From: Symbiodinium natans | Lineage: Eukaryota > Sar > Dinophyceae > Suessiales > Symbiodiniaceae | Direction: 5' to 3' | DNA length: 64,000 nt | Assembly (NCBI GenBank): GCA_905221605.1 | Contig: CAJNDS010001757.1 | Span: forward strand, 275,001 to 339,000 | Shown here: piece after piece, positions 35,729 through 44,267 of the stretch | How positions within the stretch are numbered: position 1 is the stretch's first letter | Layout of the letters: each line of letters starts with the position of its first letter | Notes under the pieces: generated by a model | What the model was told of the DNA's origin: nothing | The model's database searches: none | What the model saw: only the letters and a program-made list of their open reading frames with translations | Program-made: the position numbers and the translations under genes

Positions 35729-36118
35729 GTGCATTATGGCATATAATGAGGCAAATGTCTTCCGTGCTGTCGTTTGTTCTGGTTTCTCTTCTAGCTGTTT
35801 CAAGTTATTCTGGTGGGTTTGTGATTGTTCATGTTGTTTCAGTTTGTATTTCTTGACGTCGTAATTACAAATGGGACAAGTAAACATTTCGTCCTTGATT
35901 CTGCTCATTCGGTTTTGTCTCCATTCCTTTACCTTTTCAGGATTATTTGCTCTGTATTCTGCTTTAGTTGCTCTCTCATGTTCCCTTGCTGTTTCTGATT
36001 TATTTTCTCGTTGTCTTTTGTCCTTCGCTCTACAAGTATTACATGTTTTATATCCTTCTTCAAACTTTTCTATCTTCTGATTGAACTGGCATTTACTGCA
36101 ATATTTTCTTTCACTCAT
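35723..36118 (-). CDS. Viral zinc-finger protein, 131 aa
   Basis: A small protein with two predicted zinc sites. The N-terminal ribbon has C7-x2-C10-x15-C26-x2-C29, followed by a long charged helical stretch, then a C2H2-like finger with C81-x2-C84-x11-H96-x5-H102. The open frame extends two codons further upstream to a GTG, but the first ATG, 36118, is the likely start. Upstream on the coding strand is the AAGAAAAAGCACTTAAAG element shared with the polymerase-helicase and 104-aa genes, which suggests co-expression with replication genes. Its N-terminal ribbon resembles the 66-aa protein next door. It could bind nucleic acid as a regulator or recombination accessory factor; no specific function is recognised. 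Confidence 0.85.
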   Translation of the reverse strand: MSERKYCSKCQFNQKIEKFEEGYKTCNTCRAKDKRQRENKSETAREHERATKAEYRANNPEKVKEWRQNRMSRIKDEMFTCPICNYDVKKYKLKQHEQSQTHQNNLKQLEEKPEQTTARKTFASLYAIMHQ

Positions 36119-36142
36119 TTCCACTATGATATATTAAGATGT

Positions 36143-36165
36143 TATTTCTTTAAGTGCTTTTTCTT
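36143..36165 (-). promoter_or_regulatory. Shared upstream element, copy 1 (zinc-finger gene)
   Basis: On the minus strand it reads AAGAAAAAGCACTTAAAG then AAATA, followed by a TTAATATAT tract before the start codon. An identical 23-base copy lies at 50492-50514, and diverged ones at 50422-50444 and 51814-51835. Probably a promoter class for non-structural genes. Confidence 0.65.
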
Positions 36166-36195
36166 CAGAACCTTCCATAAGAAAACTCCCCGTGA

Positions 36196-36396
36196 TCATT
36201 CCTTCCCTTTAAACCTAGATTTTTGATTATGATCTAAACAAGCCCTACAAGTTTTGTTGTATATTCTTTTGGAATGTTTACTTACAAACTCATCTACACA
36301 TTTTACTTGCTTACATGCTTTACATTGCATGTACTGTGTTTTACAATCACTGCCTGTAGGAAACTCAACAAAAATATTATCATCTAATTCACTCAT
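36196..36396 (-). CDS. Viral zinc-ribbon protein, 66 aa
   Basis: A tiny protein with one predicted zinc site, C25-x2-C28-x21-C50-x2-C53, and a basic C-terminus (KSRFKGKE). The spacing and the CRAC signature resemble the N-terminal ribbon of the neighbouring 131-aa protein, so the two may be paralogues or parts of one regulatory module. The ATG at 36394-36396 lies inside a palindrome (36373-36416) that also covers the stop of the upstream 78-aa gene. No specific function can be given. Confidence 0.8.
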   Translation of the reverse strand: MSELDDNIFVEFPTGSDCKTQYMQCKACKQVKCVDEFVSKHSKRIYNKTCRACLDHNQKSRFKGKE

Positions 36397-36416
36397 TATT
36401 ATTAGATGATAATATT
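36373..36416. terminator. Hairpin between the 78-aa and 66-aa genes
   Basis: Perfect 16-bp arms (AATATTATCATCTAAT and its reverse complement) with a 12-base loop. It spans the stop of the 78-aa gene and the start of the 66-aa gene, so it could end one transcript and shape the 5' end of the next. Confidence 0.5.
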
Positions 36417-36651
36417 ATGCATTGGTTTTCGTCTCTTCGTTATACTTTATATTGTAATAGTCGAGGGTTGTTTGTTTTGGTTGTAAAATTTCCTTGTTAT
36501 TCAGTTTTGTCAAATATGTATTCTTCTTATTCTCATACGTTGCATCAACTGGCGTTCTGTTAAAGTTTCTCGTGGGTCTTTCATTTAACAGTTTCTCAAT
36601 CCTCTCCAGTCTCAGTATGACATCTTGCTTGAAGTCAGGTTTATCACCCAT
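36415..36651 (-). CDS. Hypothetical viral protein, 78 aa
   Basis: Hydrophilic, with a probable amphipathic helix (VILRLERIEKLLNER, residues about 11-25) and a polar tail. No known domain is recognised. It sits in the left-end minus-strand cluster of small genes, starts at ATG 36651 after a short AT-rich leader, and ends within the 36373-36416 palindrome. Confidence 0.7.
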   Translation of the reverse strand: MGDKPDFKQDVILRLERIEKLLNERPTRNFNRTPVDATYENKKNTYLTKLNNKEILQPKQTTLDYYNIKYNEETKTNA

Positions 36652-36682
36652 ATACTTATATATACATTAAGTTTTTAAATAA

Positions 36683-36718
36683 AAACTTTTATAATAAAAC
36701 TTTTTATTATAAAAGTTT
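36683..36718. other. Intergenic hairpin upstream of the 78-aa gene
   Basis: Perfect 14-bp arms (AAACTTTTATAATA and reverse complement) separated by 8 bases. Together with 36719-36924 it makes up a 273-bp stretch without a gene. Confidence 0.5.
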
Positions 36719-36924
36719 AATTCACGGCGCTATCTTATGTAGCTCCAATTATGCTATTGTATCACAGCATCCCCCTGCCGTGTTCAATAACGGGGGTCGT
36801 GCAGTTCTGGGTCTTACGCAATTTCGGGACAGGGTCTCATGGTCGCTATTGATGGGTGTTGTCATTCTCCTATTCCAAATACTGTACAAACTGTCAATAT
36901 AAAACAGATTTTAACTTTTAAATA
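36719..36924. other. Viral intergenic stretch without a gene
   Basis: About 206 bp, less AT-rich than the neighbouring viral DNA, without an open frame worth calling. It lies 3' of the minus-strand 126-aa gene. Possible uses are a non-coding RNA, a replication signal or a relic; nothing in it is recognised. Confidence 0.4.
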
Positions 36925-37305
36925 TTAATCCAAAATATTCAAATTTGTTTTCAATTGTTCAACGTCTTTCTTTACCTCTTCTACATCTGTCTCTAATTTA
37001 AATATCCTTTCTTGGTTTTCTTCGGGTGTAGGCTTTCGACCTATTCCAAAACCTGTGTCGCAAATTTCAACACTACCTAACTGATTGTCTTGTTTAAACA
37101 CATCATTACCGTCAGGTGTTGCTCCACGCCCATTTCCAATTCTCCACGAAGTCCTATCTTCTACTTGATTAACTACAACATTACCATCTTTATCAGTCGT
37201 TGTTTTAGTTTCTTTATGAAAGACTTTTTTACCACACCTGCAAAAATTGCAATTAACACTCCCCTTTTCAATGTTAATATTTCCTTTGTCCTCGTTATCG
37301 CTCAT
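36925..37305 (-). CDS. Hypothetical viral protein, 126 aa
   Basis: The N-terminus has a compact Cys cluster (C19, C22, C24, possibly with H30) and is polar. The last 35 residues (ERIFKLETDVEEVKKDVEQ onward) show heptad spacing typical of a coiled coil, so the protein may oligomerise. It starts at ATG 37305 directly after a TTAATAT tract. No family is recognised. Confidence 0.75.
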   Translation of the reverse strand: MSDNEDKGNINIEKGSVNCNFCRCGKKVFHKETKTTTDKDGNVVVNQVEDRTSWRIGNGRGATPDGNDVFKQDNQLGSVEICDTGFGIGRKPTPEENQERIFKLETDVEEVKKDVEQLKTNLNILD

Positions 37306-37318
37306 ATATTAACGTATA

Positions 37319-37468
37319 TTAGTTTTTCTTCAATTTTAAATATTGCAAAATCCCTTTACATATTTCCAACAAGGAATAACAGCACCTACGATATCTAGGC
37401 GCTGTTATTATTATCTGTTCTATTTCTTCAAGGTTGTCAATGACATCAATGCAATCACCGTAATTCAT
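37319..37468 (-). CDS. Small viral ORF, 49 aa
   Basis: A short uninterrupted frame in the gap between the 126-aa gene and the divergent ATPase gene. It starts MNYGDCIDVIDNLEEIEQ and ends in the basic YLKLKKN, with an acidic helical N-terminal half and a Cys pair near residues 29-30. An AT-rich leader precedes it, as for the other viral genes, and it follows the strand of the left cluster. No function is recognised; it could be chance, but viral coding density favours a gene. Confidence 0.5.
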   Translation of the reverse strand: MNYGDCIDVIDNLEEIEQIIITAPRYRRCCYSLLEICKGILQYLKLKKN

Positions 37469-37504
37469 ACATTATAACATATAATTTTCTAACTAATATT
37501 AATA

Positions 37505-38272
37505 ATGAGCGATAATGTTCCAACAGTAGAACCAATTGATATACCCAAGTACCAGTTCAAAAACAGTAAGTATGAGATGATGCCATCCTTACCAGCGAGA
37601 ATGTTGGCGGTAGCTTCAAGTACAGGCGGTAAAACAGTTTTGATACAGAACTTAATATTGAAGATTTACCGCAATAGCTTTGAGAGAATCTATATATTCA
37701 GTCCTAGTGTGGATGTGGACGACACGTGGAATGCAGTGAAGAACTACATAAAGGATGTAATGAAAGTGGACTCGGAAAAGGAACAGATATATTTCAATCA
37801 TTACGACGCAACTGCCTTACAGAAAATAATAGACACCCAACACAAGGTAATAGAGTTCCAGAAGAAGAACAAAGACAAGGATTTATTCAGTATACTAATA
37901 GTCATTGATGATTTCGCGGACGACCCAAAATTTGTAAGGTACTCAAGTATCTTGCACGGATTGTTCACAAGAGGTAGACATAATGCAATTTCAGTGATAC
38001 TGTCCACTCAGAAGTACAACGTGCTAGCTCCAATAATTAGGCTCAATGCGTCTGCGCTGTTTGTGTTCAGACTCAAGAACATGAATGAAGTCAATGCATT
38101 TTTAGAAGAGAATAGCGCGCTGGTAAACAAGCAACAGTTATATGAAATGTACCAACTGGCGATAAACGATGCTCCATATAGCTTCTTGTACATAAACACG
38201 AATGCAAAAGATGCAAATAACATGTTCTACATCAGATTTGAGAAGGTCTTAAGGACTGATGAAGATGATTAA
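37505..38272 (+). CDS. Genome-packaging ATPase (A32/FtsK-HerA type), 255 aa
   Basis: The predicted motor that drives viral DNA into the capsid. It has a Walker A motif ASSTGGKT (residues 37-44), a Walker B ILIVIDD (130-136) and a downstream STQK segment (167-170) in the sensor position. Length and motif order fit the A32-like ATPases of PLVs, virophages and Polintons. It starts at ATG 37505 behind CTAATATTAATA. Its 3' end converges on the minus-strand 71-aa gene, and both stops lie in or at the edge of a perfect hairpin. Confidence 0.93.
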   Translation: MSDNVPTVEPIDIPKYQFKNSKYEMMPSLPARMLAVASSTGGKTVLIQNLILKIYRNSFERIYIFSPSVDVDDTWNAVKNYIKDVMKVDSEKEQIYFNHYDATALQKIIDTQHKVIEFQKKNKDKDLFSILIVIDDFADDPKFVRYSSILHGLFTRGRHNAISVILSTQKYNVLAPIIRLNASALFVFRLKNMNEVNAFLEENSALVNKQQLYEMYQLAINDAPYSFLYINTNAKDANNMFYIRFEKVLRTDEDD

Positions 38273-38300
38273 TAATATCAAAATAATATTATTAATCATC
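38264..38300. terminator. Bidirectional hairpin between the ATPase and 71-aa genes
   Basis: Perfect 15-bp arms (GATGATTAATAATAT and reverse complement) around a 7-base loop. It covers the ATPase stop and reaches the stop of the convergent gene, so one palindrome may end both transcripts. Confidence 0.65.
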
Positions 38301-38514
38301 AGAATAATGAGAAACTACAACAGTTAAACGGTAAGCATTTAGAAGAAGTACCGCAATATCCTTTGTTTTTGTTTTTCAACTGTTCTATTTCATCTTCTAA
38401 CTTTTGTATTTTGTCTGTTAAATCTTGGATAGTGTTAAATATAATTAAGTCCCCCTTTATCTTTTCTAATTGTTCATTGAGTTTCTTTTCTATTTGTTCA
38501 TCAATATTAACCAT
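38299..38514 (-). CDS. Viral coiled-coil protein, 71 aa
   Basis: Residues about 1-50 form a likely coiled coil (EKKLNEQLEKIKGDL and DKIQKLEDEIEQLKNKNK). The C-terminus carries a Cys-rich tail (three Cys, CGTSSKCLPFNCC). It starts at ATG 38514 after AATAATATATA, directly downstream of the fibre gene on the same strand. It may be a small structural or assembly factor; no family is recognised. Confidence 0.7.
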   Translation of the reverse strand: MVNIDEQIEKKLNEQLEKIKGDLIIFNTIQDLTDKIQKLEDEIEQLKNKNKGYCGTSSKCLPFNCCSFSLF

Positions 38515-38534
38515 TATATATTATTATTTAGATT

Positions 38535-40985
38535 TTAATCTTTACTTTTTGTTTTTGCCTTTGCCTTTGCTTTTGGTGATGCTTCACCTTTTAGTTTCTT
38601 AACTTCCTTTTCTAAATCTTCTACTTGCTTTTGTAATTGTTGCACACAACCCCAAAGCACAACTGCTGTTTTATTATATGCTAATAATTTCATACCATCA
38701 TCATTATAATATACGATGTTGTCCCATTCAGAGGGCATTTTAGCGTCTTTTATATCATCTGCTATAAATCCAATATGACTTTTTTTGTCTTCATCATTAA
38801 TAAAATTATATGTTTTCGGCTTGATATATTTGACTGCTTTATAACATTCTTTAATATTTGCTTCCTTAACATTTTCTTTTAATTTAGAGTCTGATGTTTC
38901 AGTTAAAGCAACGCATGTTAAATTTCCTCCAATATCAGCGTTATTAGTTGTAGTAAAGAAGCCGTAAACATCAACGCCTGTATTTGTTGCGTCTAATCTT
39001 GATAAATTATTATTACTTAATCTAATCAATCCGTCATTATCTGGATTGTTAATTAATACTCTTTGTTGTCCTGATACATCAGTATTTGTAATTTCTAATT
39101 GCCCAACTAAAGTTACTTTCCCGTCTGTAAGTTGAATTTCTGGCGTTGATGATTCTAATCCTATTGTTAAATTCATTTCTCCCGCTGTGTCTCCATTTCT
39201 GATATATAACTTATATTGAGTGTCCAAAACTTCCTTTAATTCACTACTATTTTGAAACATAAAACGCCCCCAACTAATAACATCTGCTTCACCAACGATA
39301 TTACCTATACTATTAAAAGTCTGATTGTTTGTAACTGCTCTGTTTAATGTAATACCGTTAGTGTCGTTTAATTGTAAAGCAATAGTCCCAGTAGTTGGAT
39401 CACTTGCTCTATCGTTTTGAAGACTAAGGTTAATTTCTTGTGTTGATATAATATTTAATGAATTATTAACATCAGCTCGTTGAAATATTCTTCCATCAGT
39501 GCTTAATAACTGTTGCCCTAAAAATGTTGCGTCATTTTCTACTCTTGTTTCATTAAAATTACTTATACCGCCTACTGTTAAATGATATGAAAAATTATAC
39601 TGTCTTCCTATTCCCACTGTTGCTGTTGTTTGACTTCCTATTCTTAAACGATAATCACCTCCTGTGTCGTGTAAAATCATTTCCGTTCCATTTGCTGGAT
39701 TACTTGGGTTCATACATCTAAAATTTCTGTTCCTGAATTCAAAAACTCCTTGAGTGTCTCTAATTCTTACATTATAATTAGCATCTCCACTATTTCTAAA
39801 CATATCAATCCCCGCTGTTGGTAATTGGATATCTCCTGTGTTATGTGTTAAATCTATATTAGCATCAACTCTTAAATTTTGTCTAATTATAGCACTATCA
39901 ACAACATCTAATGAATAACCACCTGTTAATGTATTTGCTCCTGTATCTACTAATAATGAATGCGATTTAACATATTCATTAGCAATATTATTTAAATTTA
40001 ATATTCTTCCAGTGTCTCCAGTTGAATTATAACAGTCAATACTATCATTATTAAAAGTAATGTAATTATCAGTATTTCTAACGGTAAAAGATAAATTAGC
40101 ATCTGCTGTATTTTCTACTACTAAACCGCCTGTTGGTACTGCTATTTTACCACTCATCTTATAACCTGCATTATTATTGGATAAGTCAAGTTGTTTAATA
40201 GCGTCGTCTGATGTATTATTACAAAATATTTTATCTCCTTGTAAAGTTATATAACTTGTAGCATTTTTAAACTCTGCGAGAACTTTATCACCTCCTCCTG
40301 TTTGGTTGCTAAATAATAATCCTGCTACTGGCGATATATTTATGGTTGAATTATTTAATGTTAATCCGCTATGAATAACAGTTGGGGCGGAACAATCAAT
40401 GATAGGATTGGCACTAAATCTATCAGTAAAATCTGATTTTGGAACTCGTAAGTCTAATAGATTGTCAATTTCTGTATCTGTGTATCCACCAGAACCAGCC
40501 CCCGCTAGTAGTGTATCTACCTCACCCTTATTATAATAATTGGTTGCCAGTTGTGTGTTGGTTTGGAAATTAGTTGATAAATTTGTATCAATCTCACTTT
40601 TATTATAATAATTAATCCCTAATTGTGCATTGGTTTGGTAATTAGTAGATAAATTGGTGTCTATTTGTGTTGATGTATAATAATTACTGAACGTTGAATC
40701 AATCTCTGTTTTATTATAAAAATTAGTGGCTAGTGCAGTGTTAGTTTGATAATTGTTAGTTAAATCAGTATTAATCGCATTAATATTATTAAAGTTTTGC
40801 AATTGCTTGGTGTTCAGAATGTCAATTGCATCGGTGTTTGCTTGTATATCTGCAGAGTTCGCAGTGTTTATGCTTGTGAGTTCTGCCTTGGTTGCATACG
40901 TATCCGATATTTCACTAACGCCTGTTGAAGACGATAAATAAAACTTGTCTGCGTAAATTGATGTTAGATTGTTTAATGAAGCCAT
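38535..40985 (-). CDS. Fibre/receptor-binding protein with S74 self-cleaving chaperone, 816 aa
   Basis: Probably the virion spike that binds the host cell. Residues about 78-160 hold repeats built on NYQTN and YYNKSEID (also FYNKTEID, YYNKGEVD), typical of trimeric fibre shafts. The long middle is rich in Asn, Thr and Asp with beta-repeat character (NADIGGNL-like). The C-terminus has the Peptidase_S74 signature with SDSKLK, giving the expected Ser698-Lys703 pair, then GFIADD and a final coiled coil with a Lys/Ala-rich tail. In this family the domain helps the trimer fold and then cuts itself off before the Ser. It is the second longest viral gene and lies next to the capsid gene on the same strand. 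Confidence 0.88.
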   Translation of the reverse strand: MASLNNLTSIYADKFYLSSSTGVSEISDTYATKAELTSINTANSADIQANTDAIDILNTKQLQNFNNINAINTDLTNNYQTNTALATNFYNKTEIDSTFSNYYTSTQIDTNLSTNYQTNAQLGINYYNKSEIDTNLSTNFQTNTQLATNYYNKGEVDTLLAGAGSGGYTDTEIDNLLDLRVPKSDFTDRFSANPIIDCSAPTVIHSGLTLNNSTINISPVAGLLFSNQTGGGDKVLAEFKNATSYITLQGDKIFCNNTSDDAIKQLDLSNNNAGYKMSGKIAVPTGGLVVENTADANLSFTVRNTDNYITFNNDSIDCYNSTGDTGRILNLNNIANEYVKSHSLLVDTGANTLTGGYSLDVVDSAIIRQNLRVDANIDLTHNTGDIQLPTAGIDMFRNSGDANYNVRIRDTQGVFEFRNRNFRCMNPSNPANGTEMILHDTGGDYRLRIGSQTTATVGIGRQYNFSYHLTVGGISNFNETRVENDATFLGQQLLSTDGRIFQRADVNNSLNIISTQEINLSLQNDRASDPTTGTIALQLNDTNGITLNRAVTNNQTFNSIGNIVGEADVISWGRFMFQNSSELKEVLDTQYKLYIRNGDTAGEMNLTIGLESSTPEIQLTDGKVTLVGQLEITNTDVSGQQRVLINNPDNDGLIRLSNNNLSRLDATNTGVDVYGFFTTTNNADIGGNLTCVALTETSDSKLKENVKEANIKECYKAVKYIKPKTYNFINDEDKKSHIGFIADDIKDAKMPSEWDNIVYYNDDGMKLLAYNKTAVVLWGCVQQLQKQVEDLEKEVKKLKGEASPKAKAKAKTKSKD

Positions 40986-41045
40986 TATAAATATTAATAC
41001 GTGAGAAATTAATATTTATATTGAATTAATCTTTCCATAAACTTC

Positions 41046-42512
41046 TTAGTCAAGAACTGTTGAGGCACTTTCGGAAAGCTCAAATATTTGTTCCGACACG
41101 GCTGTTATGAAAACTCTTTCAATTCCTAGTGCAAAATTTGCGTTTGCTCCCTTAATTTTAAAAGTGATTAAACTTCCCATTTTCGTGTTAGTTCCTGTAA
41201 AATTCATATCTGGTTGCTTGTCAAAGTTAATTCCTCCAATAAATTTATCATTAGCGTATCTATAAATGTCAATTGAAAAGCCATCGTAGTAAGGGCTCAT
41301 TACATTAACCGCCCGACGAAGGAAATACATAAATTCACTAATGCTAGAAATTTCTTGTTCGGGGAATTTCTTGTTAGCTATCTGTATTTGTGCTGAAATT
41401 TGTTTATCCGAGTCAATGACACCTTCAAGATTATCAATAGTTACCGCCATAGGATGAAAAAAGTAGTTCCATCTCTTTTTGTCATAATTACCTGCTGTGT
41501 TGTCATTATTGATATTGCTGTTGCTAAAGGTGAAGAACATCTGAGACAAACGAGTTGAAGATTTAACGATGTTCATATTTATCTCTGTATTTCCTGCCGT
41601 GAAGGTTTGTGAAAATGAATGATAAGCCGGATAAACCATACGAAGCCTACCCCCTTTCAATAAATGTGAAACTATGTTATTGTTAACGGTATTGTCCACC
41701 TGTATCAATTCACATCTTAAAATTGCATTCTGGATAGCCCAACTTGTGGTAGTATTGCGCGTTGTAAAATATAAGCCGTTTTCATCGTCTTCTGCTTGTG
41801 TTCCTGCTACTGTTGCTGAAGGTCGGACGACGGGTTCGCCTGCATCTGAAACAATTTCAAAAATAAATTCAAGTGGACAATATCTGATTGGTGGATAATA
41901 TCCAGATTGAACAAATCCACAAACGGGCTTGTGTCCCATTCTTACGAACTTACCCTGTTCAATTCCGGTAGTATTAATTCGCGTTAGTTTTGGCACAACG
42001 ACGCCTCGATTATTTGCTCCTGTTGTTGCTGTTGCACTATGACTTTCAATGTTATAAGCAAACAATCTATTAATTCTACTGTCATATCTTGTCAGACAAC
42101 CTTCTTGAATATCGTCTAAATTTCGGACTTCTTCGCTTTTGAACGATTTCATTTCTTCGCACACTTGGTTGTAATTGTCAATGTCGTTTAATTGTTGCCC
42201 TGCTCCGTTGCATCGGTATCTGGTAAAGAAGGCATGGCTTTCGCCTAAAGGGCGCAAATACTGACCTGCAGTGGTGGATGTATTAACAACGTCAAAGAAT
42301 AAACAAACACTGGACAAATCAATATAGTTGTTATCTTCACCTGTGATTACAAACTTTAAATATTTATTTCCATTACTACTACTGAAGATGTTTCCAGATA
42401 CACTAGGGAAGTGGACTTGCTTACGGTCAGTGATATACGCGGCGCTTTCTGGTGATCCGAACTGAAGGCTATTTATCATATTGTCGTTACTCTCTGCAAG
42501 AACTAAATCCAT
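41046..42512 (-). CDS. mcp: Major capsid protein (double jelly-roll), 488 aa
   Basis: Predicted main shell protein of the icosahedral virion. Length (PLV capsid proteins are usually about 450-650 aa), beta-rich sequence and place among ATPase, fibre and minor capsid genes all fit. The N-terminus (MINSLQFGSPESAAYI) leads into IDLSSVCLFFDV near residue 65, as in other PLV capsid proteins. The C-terminus has the hydrophobic ITFKIKGANANFALGIERVF strand set. It starts at ATG 42512 after AATAATATATATAAA. Assignment rests on overall pattern and synteny, not a catalytic motif; a structure prediction showing two jelly rolls would settle it. Confidence 0.88.
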   Translation of the reverse strand: MDLVLAESNDNMINSLQFGSPESAAYITDRKQVHFPSVSGNIFSSSNGNKYLKFVITGEDNNYIDLSSVCLFFDVVNTSTTAGQYLRPLGESHAFFTRYRCNGAGQQLNDIDNYNQVCEEMKSFKSEEVRNLDDIQEGCLTRYDSRINRLFAYNIESHSATATTGANNRGVVVPKLTRINTTGIEQGKFVRMGHKPVCGFVQSGYYPPIRYCPLEFIFEIVSDAGEPVVRPSATVAGTQAEDDENGLYFTTRNTTTSWAIQNAILRCELIQVDNTVNNNIVSHLLKGGRLRMVYPAYHSFSQTFTAGNTEINMNIVKSSTRLSQMFFTFSNSNINNDNTAGNYDKKRWNYFFHPMAVTIDNLEGVIDSDKQISAQIQIANKKFPEQEISSISEFMYFLRRAVNVMSPYYDGFSIDIYRYANDKFIGGINFDKQPDMNFTGTNTKMGSLITFKIKGANANFALGIERVFITAVSEQIFELSESASTVLD

Positions 42513-42522
42513 TTTATATATA

Positions 42523-42756
42523 TTATTTAGATTTTTTATTATTACTATATTTTTTATGGCTATTTAAATTGTTCTTATGATGTTTATCACTCGGTGGTAA
42601 TATTGTAGTCTCTTCGTGTTTCTCAACTATTTCTCTTATTGTGTCGTATCCTGAGTTACTCAACTTCTTGTTCAACTTCGTTTTAAACTGTAAACTCTCG
42701 GACGGCTTACCTACTCTGTTAGGTTCTTTTATATGTCTTGGTTTATTAAACATCAT
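42523..42756 (-). CDS. Basic hypothetical viral protein, 77 aa
   Basis: Lys-, Asn- and His-rich, with a strongly basic C-terminus (HHKNNLNSHKKYSNNKKSK). It lies between the lipase and capsid genes on the same strand. The frame is open further upstream to 42822, which would overlap the lipase gene. The ATG at 42756 is preferred because ACAATTAAT, like the leader of other viral genes, sits directly before it and the overlap disappears. It may bind DNA in the virion; no family is recognised. Confidence 0.65.
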   Translation of the reverse strand: MMFNKPRHIKEPNRVGKPSESLQFKTKLNKKLSNSGYDTIREIVEKHEETTILPPSDKHHKNNLNSHKKYSNNKKSK

Positions 42757-42775
42757 ATTAATTGTACTGATATTT

Positions 42776-43315
42776 TTATACTTCGCCTGCTGGTAAAGAC
42801 TCATCAACCCCATCAAATGCACTCATGTCATGGTTTTTTAACGGATTGAGTGAGTCTGTATAGACATTTACCGCTCCACCATCAAAAGCACTAACGACAT
42901 CTCCAACTTTTCTAAATCTTTTGTGTTGTTCTGTATTTGGCTTAAATCCCATACTGAAGGTGGGGCTGTTATAGGTTCTTGTCTTCAAATTCCTGTCTGG
43001 AAAATCTTTCGCCAGCTGTAAGGCTACTACACCTGCCTGACTATGTCCCACCACTGTGTCTATTTGAGGATTATTTTTTAATACATGTTCTGCTTGTAAG
43101 TATCTCTCCATATCACGAACTCCACCTAAAACACCAAATGGCAACTTCGTTAGATTTTCAAGCCAGTTAGTAGCACTCACCGTTCCGCCGATATACATCT
43201 TGTTTCCCTTAACATAAATTTTATTGTCTTTATCGTAAGCCATCTTAATGCCCTGTGAGTTTGAAATCTTGTTGTTATCGTCAAGCATCTTGTTTAACTG
43301 TTGTTCTATTTTCAT
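42776..43315 (-). CDS. Lipase-like alpha/beta hydrolase, 179 aa
   Basis: The nucleophile elbow GHSQAG (residues 90-95, Ser92) is followed by an Asp in RKVGDVVSAFD (D139) and a His in NPLKNHD (H162), giving a plausible Ser-Asp-His triad in the order seen in class 3 lipases. It is short for a lipase, so it may be a minimal catalytic domain. Lipase-like genes are known from other PLVs. A role in breaching membranes during entry or exit is inferred. It is divergently paired with the minor capsid gene across about 50 bp and starts at ATG 43315. Confidence 0.8.
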   Translation of the reverse strand: MKIEQQLNKMLDDNNKISNSQGIKMAYDKDNKIYVKGNKMYIGGTVSATNWLENLTKLPFGVLGGVRDMERYLQAEHVLKNNPQIDTVVGHSQAGVVALQLAKDFPDRNLKTRTYNSPTFSMGFKPNTEQHKRFRKVGDVVSAFDGGAVNVYTDSLNPLKNHDMSAFDGVDESLPAGEV

Positions 43316-43350
43316 TGTATATAAATAAGATTATAAAAATATTTTATCAG

Positions 43351-43364
43351 TAATATATATTAAT
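43351..43364 (+). promoter_or_regulatory. AT-rich start motif of viral genes (example)
   Basis: TAATATATATTAAT lies directly against the ATG of the minor capsid gene. Similar TATTAAT or ATATATA tracts end within a few bases of the ATG of the ATPase, capsid, fibre, 77-, 126-, 187- and 113-aa genes, implying very short leaders and a common promoter or initiator. Confidence 0.6.
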
Positions 43365-44234
43365 ATGAGTTCTAGACCATTAACTTATAAAAAAGTGTAC
43401 GTCAATTCCAAATACAGAGTTTCCGACAGTAGGTCAACATCGGATTTCAAAATAGAACTACAAGACACCTTTGAAATTCCAGATAATACCATTATGCAAG
43501 TGCACGAGGTGGCTATACCTAATGCTTGGTATTCCATCAACACAAATAATCAGAACCTGTACTTTAGACATCAAATATTGCCACCAGCTACACCACAAGG
43601 AATAACATACAGAAGAATAGAAATACCCGTAGGAAACTACACCGCACCAGAACTAGCCACAGCAATACAAATACAACTAAACACCTTCTTTGACAGTGGG
43701 GGTCGGACTGATTCATATTCTGCTACATGCGACACCTTAACAAATAAGATAATAATATCGTCTAATTATAGCGAAGTTGTATTTATACCCTTGACTGATA
43801 CCGATGTACCACCTGTTGCTGGTTCGTTCTCTAACAGCGTTGATATTAATAACCTTAACTCAATAAACGAGGTGCTGGGTTTCACTACAACTGTTGGCGA
43901 TGCATTCACTTCATCCTCTCCTTGGACAACTGGTTTCATTAACTTATTGACTTATCCTGATGTTTACATTTCCTGTCCAGAGTTATCAAATAATAATTTC
44001 CACAGTCCATCTGCATTTTCAAACGCGGTGATTAAAAAAATACCTGTAAATGCTCCCTTTGCTGGGGTTATTATTGACAGCTATGGAATAACAGAATATG
44101 ATTATATAAATGTATCCAAAAGAAACATCAAAAGGTTGACATTCAGAATAACGGATGGGGCTGGCAACGTTATAGATTTAAACAACGTCCATATTACATT
44201 TAGTCTCCTCTTTCATAATCGTGATATGGATTGA
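43365..44234 (+). CDS. Minor capsid (penton) protein, 289 aa
   Basis: Predicted vertex protein. The N-terminal pattern VYVNSKYRVSDSRSTSDFKI followed by EIPDNTIMQVHEVAIPN and a WYSIN segment (about residues 10-60) is the arrangement I associate with PLV and virophage minor capsid proteins. The rest is beta-rich without a catalytic motif, as expected for a single jelly roll. It leads a plus-strand block of four genes (minor capsid, 187, 113 and 407 aa) and shares a short divergent promoter region with the lipase gene. Structural modelling would confirm the fold. Confidence 0.82.
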   Translation: MSSRPLTYKKVYVNSKYRVSDSRSTSDFKIELQDTFEIPDNTIMQVHEVAIPNAWYSINTNNQNLYFRHQILPPATPQGITYRRIEIPVGNYTAPELATAIQIQLNTFFDSGGRTDSYSATCDTLTNKIIISSNYSEVVFIPLTDTDVPPVAGSFSNSVDINNLNSINEVLGFTTTVGDAFTSSSPWTTGFINLLTYPDVYISCPELSNNNFHSPSAFSNAVIKKIPVNAPFAGVIIDSYGITEYDYINVSKRNIKRLTFRITDGAGNVIDLNNVHITFSLLFHNRDMD

Positions 44235-44267
44235 AATTAAATGGAAAATATATAGAATATTATATAT

